From UMGS902 sp045580835 (GTDB lineage Bacteria; Bacillota; Clostridia; Oscillospirales; CAG-272): 64,000 nt of DNA. Location of the stretch: contig JAZNOM010000030.1 of the NCBI GenBank assembly GCA_045580835.1, positions 47,212 to 111,211 of the forward strand, given 5' to 3'. Below are positions 1 through 8,387 of this stretch, in pieces; position 1 is the first letter of the stretch, and every line of letters begins with the position of its first letter. The notes beneath the pieces were generated by a model. It was not told the DNA's origin. It was given only the letters and a program-made list of their open reading frames with translations, and made no database searches. A program made the position numbers and the translations under genes.

Positions 1-617
1 AGACCATACTCTTCAACCATGTTTTTGCTAAAAAAGAGCGTATATACACTACGGTTGTCCGAAAGTGAAATCTCACCCGTGGTATAATACATTTTTCCTT
101 TCATAGAAAGGTCAGCATTAGCTTTCTGATCCCAATAATCCTTTGTAAGGTCTACATAAGGAATGCGGTTTAAATCGGTTAAAAGTCCGTTATAAGCAAG
201 CGTTGCAACATCATAAGTTCCAATCATAGCCGCATCATAATTTGTATATCCTGCCATGGTTTCGTTATATATTTTCTGAAAGCCTTTTCCGGAACCCATT
301 GTCGATTGAGAAGCAACTATATCTTCAGTTGTAAGCTCAATACCGTACTTCTCTTTTATACTTTCGCTACGCTCATAAATTGCAACATCGACAACCTCAG
401 AAGAGCTTTCATCGGCCTCATAGTCATTCCACTTCCAGTTCGCTGCAATAAGAATATTAAAATTTCCGGCGATATTAACGGTACTTGGGTTGGGTAATGT
501 ATTACCTTCAGACCCGGATGATGTTGTGACATTAGTCGTAATTTCAGAATCGGAATTACATCCGCAAAGTCCAAAAACAATCGAAAGCGCCAGAAGTATA
601 ATTAAAGCTCTTTTCAT
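1..617 (-). CDS. Extracellular solute-binding lipoprotein (ABC transporter), C-terminus beyond window
   Basis: About 205 codons are visible from the ATG at 617; the rest lies beyond the left edge. The N-terminus is a lipoprotein signal peptide: a basic start (MKRA), a hydrophobic stretch and a lipobox-like LCGC. A Ser/Thr/Asn-rich linker follows, then a sequence typical of family 1 solute-binding proteins (YDAAMIGTYDVATLAYNGL, LTDLNRIPY, MYYTTGE). The protein is expected to be anchored outside the membrane and to hand a ligand, often a sugar or oligosaccharide, to an ABC permease. No permease gene is visible and the ligand cannot be inferred. The start has an AAGGAG-like ribosome site (aaaggagatta). 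It runs the same way as the dehydroquinase-like gene upstream of it. Confidence 0.8.
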   Translation of the reverse strand, partial: MKRALIILLALSIVFGLCGCNSDSEITTNVTTSSGSEGNTLPNPSTVNIAGNFNILIAANWKWNDYEADESSSEVVDVAIYERSESIKEKYGIELTTEDIVASQSTMGSGKGFQKIYNETMAGYTNYDAAMIGTYDVATLAYNGLLTDLNRIPYVDLTKDYWDQKANADLSMKGKMYYTTGEISLSDNRSVYTLFFSKNMVEEYG

Positions 618-645
618 ATTAATCTCCTTTGTTTAATTAAAGCGA

Positions 646-1431
646 TTAATCGAGAGGTCTGATAGTTGGCATAAAATCTAGTTTTCTAATCACGTCAGCA
701 GTTGCGCTAAGCAGAGGTTGCTCGCGAGAAGAGAAAGTGGCATATTCGTCAACACAAAGCCACATACATGACCCAAAATACGGCGCCATAATTCTGTGCA
801 TGCGGCAATAAGGTCCTGACGAAAGGAACAAAAACGGCACTTTGAGTTCTTTTTTTAATTTTCGAGTTATCTCAAGATTGGAAAACATCTCGTCTTCCGT
901 ATGCGAGCCGGTAACAAATTTAACAATATCTGCTCCTCTGCTCTGTTGCTCTAATGCAAGTTCAAGTACCTGCTCTTCGTTCATATATTTCAAAACATGG
1001 GAAGACATAAGTACTTCTCCACCCATTTCATGAATTTCATATATAAACTTTTTCTGCTTGTCTATCGCTTTGGGATTTCTCGTAAGTTCACCCGGAGTTT
1101 TATCAAATGCGTCACCCATTATATCGACAAGAGTTGCGCCGCATTTCAAATAGAACTTATGCCACTCCATGCACTCCTCATCGCTGAGCCCTTTATTATG
1201 ACCGCCGCGATAACTGGTTACATATATAGGCTTATCGCCCATATATGAAAACATCTTTTTAATAGTATCTTCTTTGCGGAATTCAGGTTTAATCGCCTCC
1301 ATTTGCACGCCAAACGCATCCGGATTGTCATACATCGCATTTCTGGTATGAATAACACAATCGGTAGGTGTTTCAAAAATCAGCATATCAACTAATAACG
1401 GTTTCTTATGTCCTAAAAAGGTTGGTTTCAT
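646..1431 (-). CDS. Type I 3-dehydroquinate dehydratase-like protein
   Basis: 261 aa, the usual length for a class I (aldolase-type) dehydroquinase. By eye, the Schiff-base lysine corresponds to VKFVTGS, the catalytic histidine to SSHVLKYM, the late arginine to the CRMHRIMAPYFGS segment (compare the S-R-x-x-x-x-x-F-G-S pattern), and the product-binding Gln to SREQP near the C-terminus. The early E-x-R strand motif is not obvious (GVQMEAIKPE), and the T-x-R-x-x-x-E-G-G segment reads TSYRGGHNKG, so the glutamate that orients the catalytic histidine seems replaced. No other shikimate gene is nearby. It sits between a solute-binding lipoprotein and a divergent AraC regulator, which suggests a catabolic or specialised role. 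Family assignment is fairly sure; the reaction is not. Confidence 0.65.
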   Translation of the reverse strand: MKPTFLGHKKPLLVDMLIFETPTDCVIHTRNAMYDNPDAFGVQMEAIKPEFRKEDTIKKMFSYMGDKPIYVTSYRGGHNKGLSDEECMEWHKFYLKCGATLVDIMGDAFDKTPGELTRNPKAIDKQKKFIYEIHEMGGEVLMSSHVLKYMNEEQVLELALEQQSRGADIVKFVTGSHTEDEMFSNLEITRKLKKELKVPFLFLSSGPYCRMHRIMAPYFGSCMWLCVDEYATFSSREQPLLSATADVIRKLDFMPTIRPLD

Positions 1432-1616
1432 TTTACTACTACCTCATTTTTCTTTTATAAATTTATTGTACATTAATAACCACTAATACAACAATATGAA
1501 AAATGATAATGTTTTTACGAAAAACGATATAAAACATGATGATTATACGAAATCTACTTGATTAATTTTATTAAAAGTGATAACATAAAATCAAAGCGTT
1601 ATCAGGGAGTAATCAA

Positions 1617-2405
1617 ATGGATGGTATTGAAAAAATAGTAGTGACAAAGTTGCATAGCGTAATGGACCTAAAAAACCCTCGTTTTGAAAACAAAAAAAAG
1701 AATAATCGCAGTGTACATGGTCTCTGCTTTCCTATTTCCGGAACAATGATATATCATCACAATGGAAAAGAAATTGTATCAGACAAACATCATGCAGTTT
1801 TAATTCCTAAAGGAGCAACATATACATACAGTTGCATTGAAGAGGGAGAGTTTCCGCTAATAAATTTCTACACGACCGAAGATTTTTGTCCCAAAGAGAT
1901 AATAGTATATGAAATTGATGATATAACCGACTACATAAACTATTTTAAAGAACTTGAAAAGATATCACTTTTAACTCCGCTTAACGGTCATTTAAAAGCT
2001 ATAAAGATTATATATGAAATTTTGATACGCTTACACAAAGTGAATTTGAGAAAAGTTTCTTCTTCGTTTGAAGTTATTCGTCCTGCGGTAAACTATCTTC
2101 AGAATAATTTTTCCAATGCAGGGCTTACAAACCAAGTGCTTGCACAAAAGGCAATGATAAGCGAAGTATATTTCAGAAAACTGTTTAAAGCCAACTTCGG
2201 CACTTCACCCAAGCAATATATTCAAGATTTACGGATTTTAAAAGCAAAGAACTTACTTAAAGGAAACCTATGTTCATCTATTTCTTTAGTAGCCGAAGAA
2301 GTTGGCTTTACAAATGTTTATCAATTCTCTACTGCTTTTAAAAAAGCAACCGGGCTTACCCCCACCGAATACATTAAACGATTTAACTCATCTGACGAGT
2401 TTTAA
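1617..2405 (+). CDS. AraC-family transcriptional regulator
   Basis: 262 aa. The N-terminal half (about 20-110) looks like a cupin-type ligand-sensing domain (SGTMIYHHNGKEIV, HHAVLIPKGATYTY). The C-terminal 100 residues form the double helix-turn-helix of AraC/XylS proteins: LAQKAMISEVYFRKLFKANF, then PKQYIQDLRILKAKNLL, then VAEEVGFTNVYQFSTAFKKA and GLTPTEYIK. The start at 1617 follows a GGGAG ribosome site. The gene is divergent from the dehydroquinase-like gene across a 185-bp AT-rich gap, the usual place for an AraC protein to control its target. The inducer is unknown. Confidence 0.9.
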   Translation: MDGIEKIVVTKLHSVMDLKNPRFENKKKNNRSVHGLCFPISGTMIYHHNGKEIVSDKHHAVLIPKGATYTYSCIEEGEFPLINFYTTEDFCPKEIIVYEIDDITDYINYFKELEKISLLTPLNGHLKAIKIIYEILIRLHKVNLRKVSSSFEVIRPAVNYLQNNFSNAGLTNQVLAQKAMISEVYFRKLFKANFGTSPKQYIQDLRILKAKNLLKGNLCSSISLVAEEVGFTNVYQFSTAFKKATGLTPTEYIKRFNSSDEF

Positions 2406-2406
2406 A

Positions 2407-2440
2407 ACAAGGCACCGAATGTAAAAATTCGGTGCCTTGT
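2407..2440. terminator. Bidirectional terminator between the AraC gene and pflA
   Basis: A 14-bp perfect inverted repeat (acaaggcaccgaat / attcggtgccttgt) with a 6-nt loop separates the convergent stops at 2405 and 2442. On the minus strand it is followed by TTTTAAA, on the plus strand by a shorter T run, so it probably serves both genes. Confidence 0.85.
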
Positions 2441-2441
2441 T

Positions 2442-3149
2442 TCATATTGTGATTCTGGATTGTAGTTTTTTTATACATTCGACGGTCGGTTCGTTAAAAG
2501 ATTCAAAACGAAAAGGTATTCCCAAGTTCTGATATTTTACACTGCACATTTTTTTAAATGGCAAAAGTTCAACCTTATCAATACAAGGATACATAGCAAT
2601 AAGCTTATTAATAAAGTCAATGCTTTCGAAATTATCATTAAGTGTCGGAATGATTACCTGACGAATAGTAACGGCAATTCCCTTTTTATTAAGAATACTC
2701 AAAAATTCAAGCGGCACGTTTATCGAGCAACCAACGTATTTATGATACATTTCATCAGTTGGGTATTTTATATCAAGCAATGCTCTGTCGGTAAATTCAA
2801 GCAGATTTAAAACCTTGTCATTTATAATACTACCTGATGTATCAAGACATGTATTAATTCCGTTTTTTCGACACAACTCAAATACTTCGCGGACGAAATT
2901 TGCTTGTAAAAGCGGCTCACCGCCTGAAATCGTTATTCCGCCTTCGTCGCCGAAATACTCACGATACCGCATAGCTTTAGCAACAATTTCGTCGGGTGAA
3001 TATTCTGTTCCACCTATATCTGCCCATGTGTCGGGATTATGACAGCAACCACATCTCAAATTACAACCTTGAGTAAAGACCACAAAGCGCACTCCCGGAC
3101 CGTCCAAAGTACCCAGACTCTGAATTGAATTAACTAATCCTTTTGTCAT
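2442..3149 (-). CDS. pflA: Pyruvate formate-lyase activating enzyme (radical SAM)
   Basis: 235 aa, full length for PflA. The radical SAM CX3CX2C motif is in QGCNLRCGCCHNPDTW, where the residue before the third cysteine is itself a cysteine. The glycine-rich GGITISGGEPLLQ segment and the DIKYPT segment follow. The enzyme uses a 4Fe-4S cluster and S-adenosylmethionine to abstract hydrogen from the C-terminal glycine of PflB. The ATG at 3149 overlaps the pflB stop by 4 bases (ATGA), so the two are translationally coupled and share the promoter and ZTP riboswitch upstream of pflB. Confidence 0.95.
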   Translation of the reverse strand: MTKGLVNSIQSLGTLDGPGVRFVVFTQGCNLRCGCCHNPDTWADIGGTEYSPDEIVAKAMRYREYFGDEGGITISGGEPLLQANFVREVFELCRKNGINTCLDTSGSIINDKVLNLLEFTDRALLDIKYPTDEMYHKYVGCSINVPLEFLSILNKKGIAVTIRQVIIPTLNDNFESIDFINKLIAMYPCIDKVELLPFKKMCSVKYQNLGIPFRFESFNEPTVECIKKLQSRITI

Positions 3150-5377
3150 ACAGATTCATGGAATGTACGGCTGATTACCTCACGCTGCTGCTCTCTGGAA
3201 AGCTTATTAAAGTTTACGGCATAGCCTGAAACGCGAATCGTAAGATTAGGATATGCCTCCGGATTCTCATACGCCTTCATGAGAGTTTCGCGATTAAGCA
3301 CATTTACATTAATGTGATGTGCTTTCTTTGCAAAGTATCCGTCAAGAATAGTTACTAGATTTACTATTCGTTCATCTTCGCCCCTGCCAAGTGCTTCAGG
3401 AGTAATGGAGAAAGTATTTGAGATTCCATCGCGACAGTCGTCATAACTGATTTTTGCCACAGAGTTAAGCGAAGCGAGCGCACCGTTTTCTTCGCGATTA
3501 TGCATAGGATTTGCACCGGGAGCAAAAGGAGCTGCCGCCTTACGTCCGTCAGGGGTTGCCGCTGTATTCTTACCGTACATTACATTAGAAGTAATGGTAA
3601 GCACGGAGAGGGTATGCTCTGCATTTCTGTACGTGGGAGTCTTGCGAAGCTCTGTAATTACCTTGTGTGCCATATCCTTTGCTATAAGGTCTACGCGATC
3701 ATCATCATTTCCGTATTTAGGGAAATCTCCGATAGTATCAAAGTCTTCTATAAAGCCATTCTCGTTTTTGATTGGCTTAACATTTGCAAATTTAATTGCG
3801 CTGAGCGAGTCGGCAACAACCGAAAGACCTGCAATACCAAACGCCATAAAACGACCGACACTCGTATCATGCAATGCCATTTGTGTTTTTTCGTAAGCGT
3901 ATTTGTCATGCATATAATGAATTACATTCATGGTGTTTACATAGAGTTTTGAAAGCCATGCGATGTAAATATCAAAACGCTCCATTACTGTATCATAATC
4001 GAGTTTGTCGCCCTCCAAAACAGGCATTTGAGGGCCAATATGCATGCCGCTGCTGACATCATAACCGCCGTTGATAGCAATAAGTAAAAGCTTTGCGAGA
4101 TTGCAACGCGCACCAAAGAACTGCATCTGCTTGCCAACTTTCATCGCTGAAACGCAGCATGCAATAGCATAATCGTCGCCGTAAATAGGACGCATTATAT
4201 CATCATTTTCATACTGAATAGAGTCAGTATCCGCAGAAACCTTTGCGCAGAAGCGTTTGAAGTTCTCGGGAAGCGATTTAGACCAAAGGACGGTAAGATT
4301 GGGTTCGGGAGAAGAGCCGAGCGTATAAAGTGTATTAAGCATGCGGAAGCTATTCTTTGTTACAAGAGTTCTTCCGTCTTCACCCATACCGCCGACAGCC
4401 TCAGTTATCCACATGGGGTCTCCGCCAAACAATTCATTATATTCAGGAGTGCGTAAATGACGCGCAATACGGAGCTTCATAACAAAATCATCCATAAGTT
4501 CTTGCGCGCCTTCTTCGGTAAGAGCACCGTTTGCAATATCACGCTCAATATAGATATCAAAGAAAGTGCTTACTCTGCCAAGTGACATTGCCGCACCGTT
4601 CTGCTCCTTAATAGCACCAAGATATCCGAAATATGTCCACTGAATAGCCTCACGCGCGTTTGATGCAGGCTCGCTTATATCAAAGCCATACATAGCAGCC
4701 ATCTCTTTGAGATAACCAAGGAAAGCTATTTGCTGATAAAGTTCCTCATCCAGTCTTATCGTTTCAGCATCAAATGTACCTTTAGCAAGCGCAGCCTTAT
4801 CCTTTTTCTTTTCTTCTATGAGTCTGTCTACACCATACAAGGCAACACGGCGATAGTCTCCTATAATACGACCTCTTCCGTATGCATCAGGCAAACCGGT
4901 AATAACGTGGCACTTGCGTGCAGCGCGCATTTCGTCTGTATATGCACGAAAAACGCCGTCGTTATGCGTAGTACGATAGCGGAACTCTTCCTCAACCTTG
5001 CTGCTAAGCTTATAGCCATACGCTTCGCAAGCCTGGCGAACCATTCTGATGCCGCCAAACGGATTAGCGCCGCGCTTAAGAGGGCGATTGGTCTGCATAC
5101 CTACAATTATTTCATTATCTTTATCAATATATCCCGGAGAATAGCTTGTCAGTGAAGAAACAGTTGCTGTATCAATATCAAGAACGCCACCGAATTGACG
5201 TTCAAGTGCGAACAGAGCCTCTAATTTTTTCATCATATTCTGAGTACGTACGGTAGCACTCGCAAGAAAGCTATTATCACCTTTATATTCTTTATAGTTT
5301 TGTTGAATGAAATCACGCACATTGATTTCATCCTGCCAAACTCCATTTGCAAAACCATTCCAATTCTTGTGTTCCAT
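3146..5377 (-). CDS. pflB: Formate C-acetyltransferase (pyruvate formate-lyase)
   Basis: 743 aa from the ATG at 5377, chosen because GGAGG lies 5 nt upstream; an upstream in-frame TTG at 5389 is less likely. The enzyme converts pyruvate and CoA to acetyl-CoA and formate. The adjacent catalytic cysteines are in AIACCVSAMKVGKQ, and the glycyl-radical loop is IRVSGYAVNF close to the C-terminus. It is first in a two-gene operon with pflA and is preceded by a sigma-A promoter and a ZTP-sensing leader with a terminator. That leader suggests the enzyme is made at least partly to supply formate for 10-formyl-tetrahydrofolate, not only for fermentation. Confidence 0.97.
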   Translation of the reverse strand: MEHKNWNGFANGVWQDEINVRDFIQQNYKEYKGDNSFLASATVRTQNMMKKLEALFALERQFGGVLDIDTATVSSLTSYSPGYIDKDNEIIVGMQTNRPLKRGANPFGGIRMVRQACEAYGYKLSSKVEEEFRYRTTHNDGVFRAYTDEMRAARKCHVITGLPDAYGRGRIIGDYRRVALYGVDRLIEEKKKDKAALAKGTFDAETIRLDEELYQQIAFLGYLKEMAAMYGFDISEPASNAREAIQWTYFGYLGAIKEQNGAAMSLGRVSTFFDIYIERDIANGALTEEGAQELMDDFVMKLRIARHLRTPEYNELFGGDPMWITEAVGGMGEDGRTLVTKNSFRMLNTLYTLGSSPEPNLTVLWSKSLPENFKRFCAKVSADTDSIQYENDDIMRPIYGDDYAIACCVSAMKVGKQMQFFGARCNLAKLLLIAINGGYDVSSGMHIGPQMPVLEGDKLDYDTVMERFDIYIAWLSKLYVNTMNVIHYMHDKYAYEKTQMALHDTSVGRFMAFGIAGLSVVADSLSAIKFANVKPIKNENGFIEDFDTIGDFPKYGNDDDRVDLIAKDMAHKVITELRKTPTYRNAEHTLSVLTITSNVMYGKNTAATPDGRKAAAPFAPGANPMHNREENGALASLNSVAKISYDDCRDGISNTFSITPEALGRGEDERIVNLVTILDGYFAKKAHHINVNVLNRETLMKAYENPEAYPNLTIRVSGYAVNFNKLSREQQREVISRTFHESV

Positions 5378-5410
5378 AAGTTCCTCCAAATGTTTTTGCT
5401 GTTTGCCAAT

Positions 5411-5518
5411 AAAAAAGGCAAATCAGCTTTTAATAACTGATTTGCCCAGACGGTCGGCGTATAACCTTTACATTCCCCCGCGGTAATCCGCGAAATCCGT
5501 CAGTCATGTAAAAGCTTG
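5411..5518 (-). promoter_or_regulatory. ZTP (pfl-motif) riboswitch with terminator, controlling pflBA
   Basis: Read on the minus strand the leader holds: a first stem strand (cttttacat), the conserved tGACTGACGGa block, a hairpin (cgcgg...ccgcg), a GGGGGA block, the closing strand (atgtaaag), a linker, then CCGTCTGGGCA, whose CCGTC can pair with GACGG. This is the architecture of the pfl RNA motif, which binds ZMP/ZTP. The last conserved bases, GGGC, also open a 10-bp terminator hairpin (GGCAAATCAG / CTGATTTGCC, 5417-5446) followed by TTTTTT. Ligand-stabilised folding should therefore block termination, an ON switch. A near-identical leader stands before purE at 35.7 kb. Confidence 0.92.
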
Positions 5519-5525
5519 TACTTAA

Positions 5526-5554
5526 AGTATACACAAAAAAACGATTTTTGTCAA
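5526..5554 (-). promoter_or_regulatory. Sigma-A promoter of pflBA
   Basis: TTGACA (5554-5549), a 17-bp spacer and TATACT (5531-5526) on the minus strand. Transcription would begin just before the first stem of the ZTP aptamer. Confidence 0.85.
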
Positions 5555-5617
5555 CTAAAATATGAGTACAAAATGATGGACGATATTTGTGGAATTTTGT
5601 GAAATAATAATCAATAT

Positions 5618-6322
5618 CTACTCTTTAATCTCATAACCTGCATTTAATATTGCAGAACGCGCCAACACATATGTCGGGTCAACAAAATTTCCGACAAGAC
5701 CGTATTTTTGAACCGCAAGCGGAAGCTCGGTACAACCAAGAATCACAGCCTCAGCCCCTTCGCCCGTAAGTCTTAAAAGTTCTGCGTTGACAGAGCTCAC
5801 ATCAAAATTATCAGCACCTGCTTTAACGCCCTTATAAATAACATCCATAACATCCTTCTGAACATTGTCAGAAGGATAAAGCAGTTCAATTTTGTGTTTT
5901 TCGAAAACGCTGTCAAAAACCCCGGTAAATCTTGTTCCGTCAGTGGCAAGTAACACTGCTTTTTGCACAGACGAGGATTTGAGGAATTTTGCAGTTTCCT
6001 CTACAATATTTAAAACAGGGATTTGTACCATGCTAACAAGCTGATTGTAAAATCCATGTGAAGTAATACATGGTATAATCAAAAAATCAGCACCGGCTTT
6101 TTCAAGGCGGTTAGCAGACTCTACTAGATAAGGAAGCGGAGACTCGGTCCCGCGCAAAATAGCTGACGTTCTGTCAGGTATCTGCGGATTATTATCAATG
6201 ATAATATGGATATGTTCAGCATCCTTATTGGCTTTGGTTAAATTTATTATTCGCGTAAATAAATCCGCCGTAGCAAGCGGCCCCATACCGCCAATAATAC
6301 CAATTGTTTTTTTATCTTTCAT
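5618..6322 (-). CDS. Aspartate/glutamate racemase family protein
   Basis: 234 aa. It shows the GGMGPLATADLF N-terminus of aspartate racemases, a first catalytic region IPCITSHGFY (Cys as general acid/base) and a second, LGCTELPLAV. These cofactor-independent racemases invert Asp or Glu for D-amino acid supply; the substrate cannot be read from the motifs. It is monocistronic with its own promoter. No clear hairpin follows the stop at 5618; the next element on that strand is the pfl promoter. Confidence 0.85.
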   Translation of the reverse strand: MKDKKTIGIIGGMGPLATADLFTRIINLTKANKDAEHIHIIIDNNPQIPDRTSAILRGTESPLPYLVESANRLEKAGADFLIIPCITSHGFYNQLVSMVQIPVLNIVEETAKFLKSSSVQKAVLLATDGTRFTGVFDSVFEKHKIELLYPSDNVQKDVMDVIYKGVKAGADNFDVSSVNAELLRLTGEGAEAVILGCTELPLAVQKYGLVGNFVDPTYVLARSAILNAGYEIKE

Positions 6323-6354
6323 TAGATTTCCTACTTTTTCAACAATATATTAGA

Positions 6355-6383
6355 ATATTATCATAGAACTTAAAGAAAATCAA
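6355..6383 (-). promoter_or_regulatory. Promoter of the aspartate/glutamate racemase gene
   Basis: TTGATT (6383-6378), a 17-bp spacer and TAATAT (6360-6355) on the minus strand, 33 bases before the start codon. Confidence 0.6.
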
Positions 6384-6414
6384 TAGCAACTGATTTTTTT
6401 AAAATACACAAATA

Positions 6415-6443
6415 TTGACACTATTCTACAATTATGATACAAT
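6415..6443 (+). promoter_or_regulatory. Promoter of the DUF4062 gene
   Basis: TTGACA (6415-6420), a 17-bp spacer and TACAAT (6438-6443), ahead of the AAGGAG ribosome site of the gene starting at 6472. Confidence 0.8.
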
Positions 6444-6471
6444 TTATGTATTAAAGTTAAGGAGAAGTGTT

Positions 6472-7488
6472 ATGGAAAAGATTTATTCTGCATTTGTTTC
6501 TTCCACCTATACCTCTCTTCGCGAAGAGCGAAACGAAGTTATCGAAACGCTGCTTGACAACAAAACTTTGCCAATTTGTATGGAACACTTTGTTGTCTCT
6601 TCAAGCGGAGCTTTTGAAGACTTAAAGAGATATATAGATGAATCTGATTATTTCATAATGCTTTTAGGCGACGTATATGGGTCATGCGATGAGAATGGTA
6701 TTTCCTGGACGGAAAGAGAATACAATTACGCGGTTGAAACCAAAAAACCTATATTCGTTATTGAATGTAGAAAGTTTGCAGAACTTCTGAAAATGAAAGA
6801 AGCGGAACTTACAAATGACCAAATAAAACAACTTGAGTTTCATAAAAAAATCAGTTTTATTGCACCCGTAAATGAAGAGCATTCTATTAAAGATTTACTT
6901 CACAAGTTTTTGCGAGAAAACCTTCCGCAATGCATTGGTTGGACACGTAAAAAAACTATAAATCTGCAAGAATGGCGCGAAAAGAATTTGGCATATGACC
7001 TTTCAGGTCTTTGGCATCATGTTCATTTGAGCGACGACGACTATAATTATGTTCGTGTCGGCACAATGAAAATAGAACAAGACTTTTCTCCCGATAATTA
7101 TAAATCTTTCCACATAGAGGGAGATAATTACAGTATAGTTTTCTATAACTCTGCAGAAAACAGAATCGTTGAAGACAAGATGAAAAAGTCGCATTTCTTT
7201 GGTGAGTATACTTTAGAAGATAATGGCATAATATTTGGCATATTCAATGTAAAGCGCGAGTTTAGAAGCGATTTTAATTCTTTTCAAGTAGAAAAAGGTA
7301 CTCGCCGCGGAATTCATGACTTTTCTATTGAAATTTCTTCTTTAAATCAGGCTACTACAACTTTCAACGGAGAATTCCACGACGAAGCGCCTTCACCCAA
7401 GCAAGGAAGAATTTTTGTTTTCCGTGATATAAACGAAAGAAATGAGTTTTTATTAACCTACCGTGATGGTGCTTTTAATGTGAGGTAA
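6472..7488 (+). CDS. DUF4062 domain protein with C-terminal beta-rich domain
   Basis: 338 aa from the ATG at 6472, which follows AAGGAG by 7 nt; an in-frame ATG at 6415 lies inside the promoter and is rejected. Residues 1 to about 100 match DUF4062: SAFVSSTYTSLREERNEVIE, then DYFIMLLGDVYGS and SWTEREYNYAVETKKPIFV. In other bacteria this domain sits at the N-terminus of STAND/NLR-like NTPases and other multidomain proteins and resembles nucleotide-sensing SLOG/TIR folds. Here there is no NTPase. The C-terminal part, about 165-338, is rich in predicted beta strands and I do not recognise it. An inositol-phosphatase homologue follows 5 bp downstream, so the two form an operon. Function unknown. 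Confidence 0.8.
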   Translation: MEKIYSAFVSSTYTSLREERNEVIETLLDNKTLPICMEHFVVSSSGAFEDLKRYIDESDYFIMLLGDVYGSCDENGISWTEREYNYAVETKKPIFVIECRKFAELLKMKEAELTNDQIKQLEFHKKISFIAPVNEEHSIKDLLHKFLRENLPQCIGWTRKKTINLQEWREKNLAYDLSGLWHHVHLSDDDYNYVRVGTMKIEQDFSPDNYKSFHIEGDNYSIVFYNSAENRIVEDKMKKSHFFGEYTLEDNGIIFGIFNVKREFRSDFNSFQVEKGTRRGIHDFSIEISSLNQATTTFNGEFHDEAPSPKQGRIFVFRDINERNEFLLTYRDGAFNVR

Positions 7489-7493
7489 TACTA

Positions 7494-8264
7494 ATGGATT
7501 ATAATAAAATCATTGATTTAGTAAAAAACGCCGGCAAATTTGTCTTTGACAAAGACCTGAAAAGTGATGTAAGCATGAAAGGTGCTGCCGATTTTGTTAC
7601 CGCTGTTGATTTAAGAATCAGCAACTATATTAAAGAGGAACTCCGAGTTTTAACACCCGAAATCGGCTTTATGAGCGAAGAAGAAGAGACCGAACTTTCT
7701 GCTAAACGCTGGATTCTTGACCCTATTGACGGAACTACTAATCTTGTATACAACTATAATATGAGTTCTGTTTCTTTAGCGTATTTCAACGGCGAGTTCG
7801 TTGAATTTGGTGTTATATATAACCCATTTAACGGCGATCTCTTTACTGCAAAGGCTGGCGAAGGCGCTTATTTAAATGGAGAAAGACTCAATACCGCACC
7901 GGACAGAGAACTTAAAAACTGTATAATAGAATTCGGGGCTGGCTCTACTAAAAAGCAGTTTACGGACGAAAGTTTTACCATTGCACGCGAAGTTTTTAGA
8001 AACTGCTTGGACATCAGACGAATCTGCTCCTCTGCCCTTGCTATAGCGTATGTTGCCGCAGGAAAACTTAATGGTTATTTCGAGAGAAGTATAAAACCAT
8101 GGGACTATGCTGCTGCTACTCTTTTGTTAAAAGAATGTGGATGCATATGTTCTGATTGGAATGGCGCTCCTATTCAGTACGATAAGCCTTCAAGTTTTGT
8201 TTGCGGTACGCCAAAAGCGTATAATCTTATTGTAGATATAATCAATCAATACTCAACTAAATAA
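7494..8264 (+). CDS. Inositol monophosphatase family protein
   Basis: 256 aa, the standard family length. The Mg-binding motifs are EEEE (67-70 region, MSEEEE) and WILDPIDGTTN, with the late motif WDYAAATLLLKECG. Members hydrolyse myo-inositol phosphates or related sugar phosphates (SuhB, CysQ and FBPase-like subtypes); the subtype cannot be set from sequence alone. The start is 5 bp after the DUF4062 gene, which suggests co-transcription, and a strong terminator follows. Confidence 0.9.
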   Translation: MDYNKIIDLVKNAGKFVFDKDLKSDVSMKGAADFVTAVDLRISNYIKEELRVLTPEIGFMSEEEETELSAKRWILDPIDGTTNLVYNYNMSSVSLAYFNGEFVEFGVIYNPFNGDLFTAKAGEGAYLNGERLNTAPDRELKNCIIEFGAGSTKKQFTDESFTIAREVFRNCLDIRRICSSALAIAYVAAGKLNGYFERSIKPWDYAAATLLLKECGCICSDWNGAPIQYDKPSSFVCGTPKAYNLIVDIINQYSTK

Positions 8265-8270
8265 AACTGA

Positions 8271-8303
8271 AACCGGAGCAGATTAATCTGCTCCGGTTTT
8301 TGT
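8271..8303 (+). terminator. Terminator after the inositol monophosphatase homologue
   Basis: A perfect inverted repeat (aaccggagcagatt / aatctgctccggtt, 8271-8298) is followed by TTTTGTTTT. Confidence 0.9.
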
Positions 8304-8387
8304 TTTAATACCATTTTTTGTTTACATAAAAATTCCTTCCCTGCAGATAATATCATTGTAAAATCAACCTTAAGGAGCGATTTATAT

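Noticed and set aside
3500..3952. 150-codon plus-strand ORF opposite pflB
   Set aside because: It lies entirely within pflB, has no ribosome site, and its product is Cys/Ile-rich with no family resemblance: a shadow of the real gene.
6415..6471. Upstream start for the DUF4062 protein
   Set aside because: The in-frame ATG lies within the promoter (TTGACA begins at 6415), and AAGGAG clearly marks the ATG at 6472.
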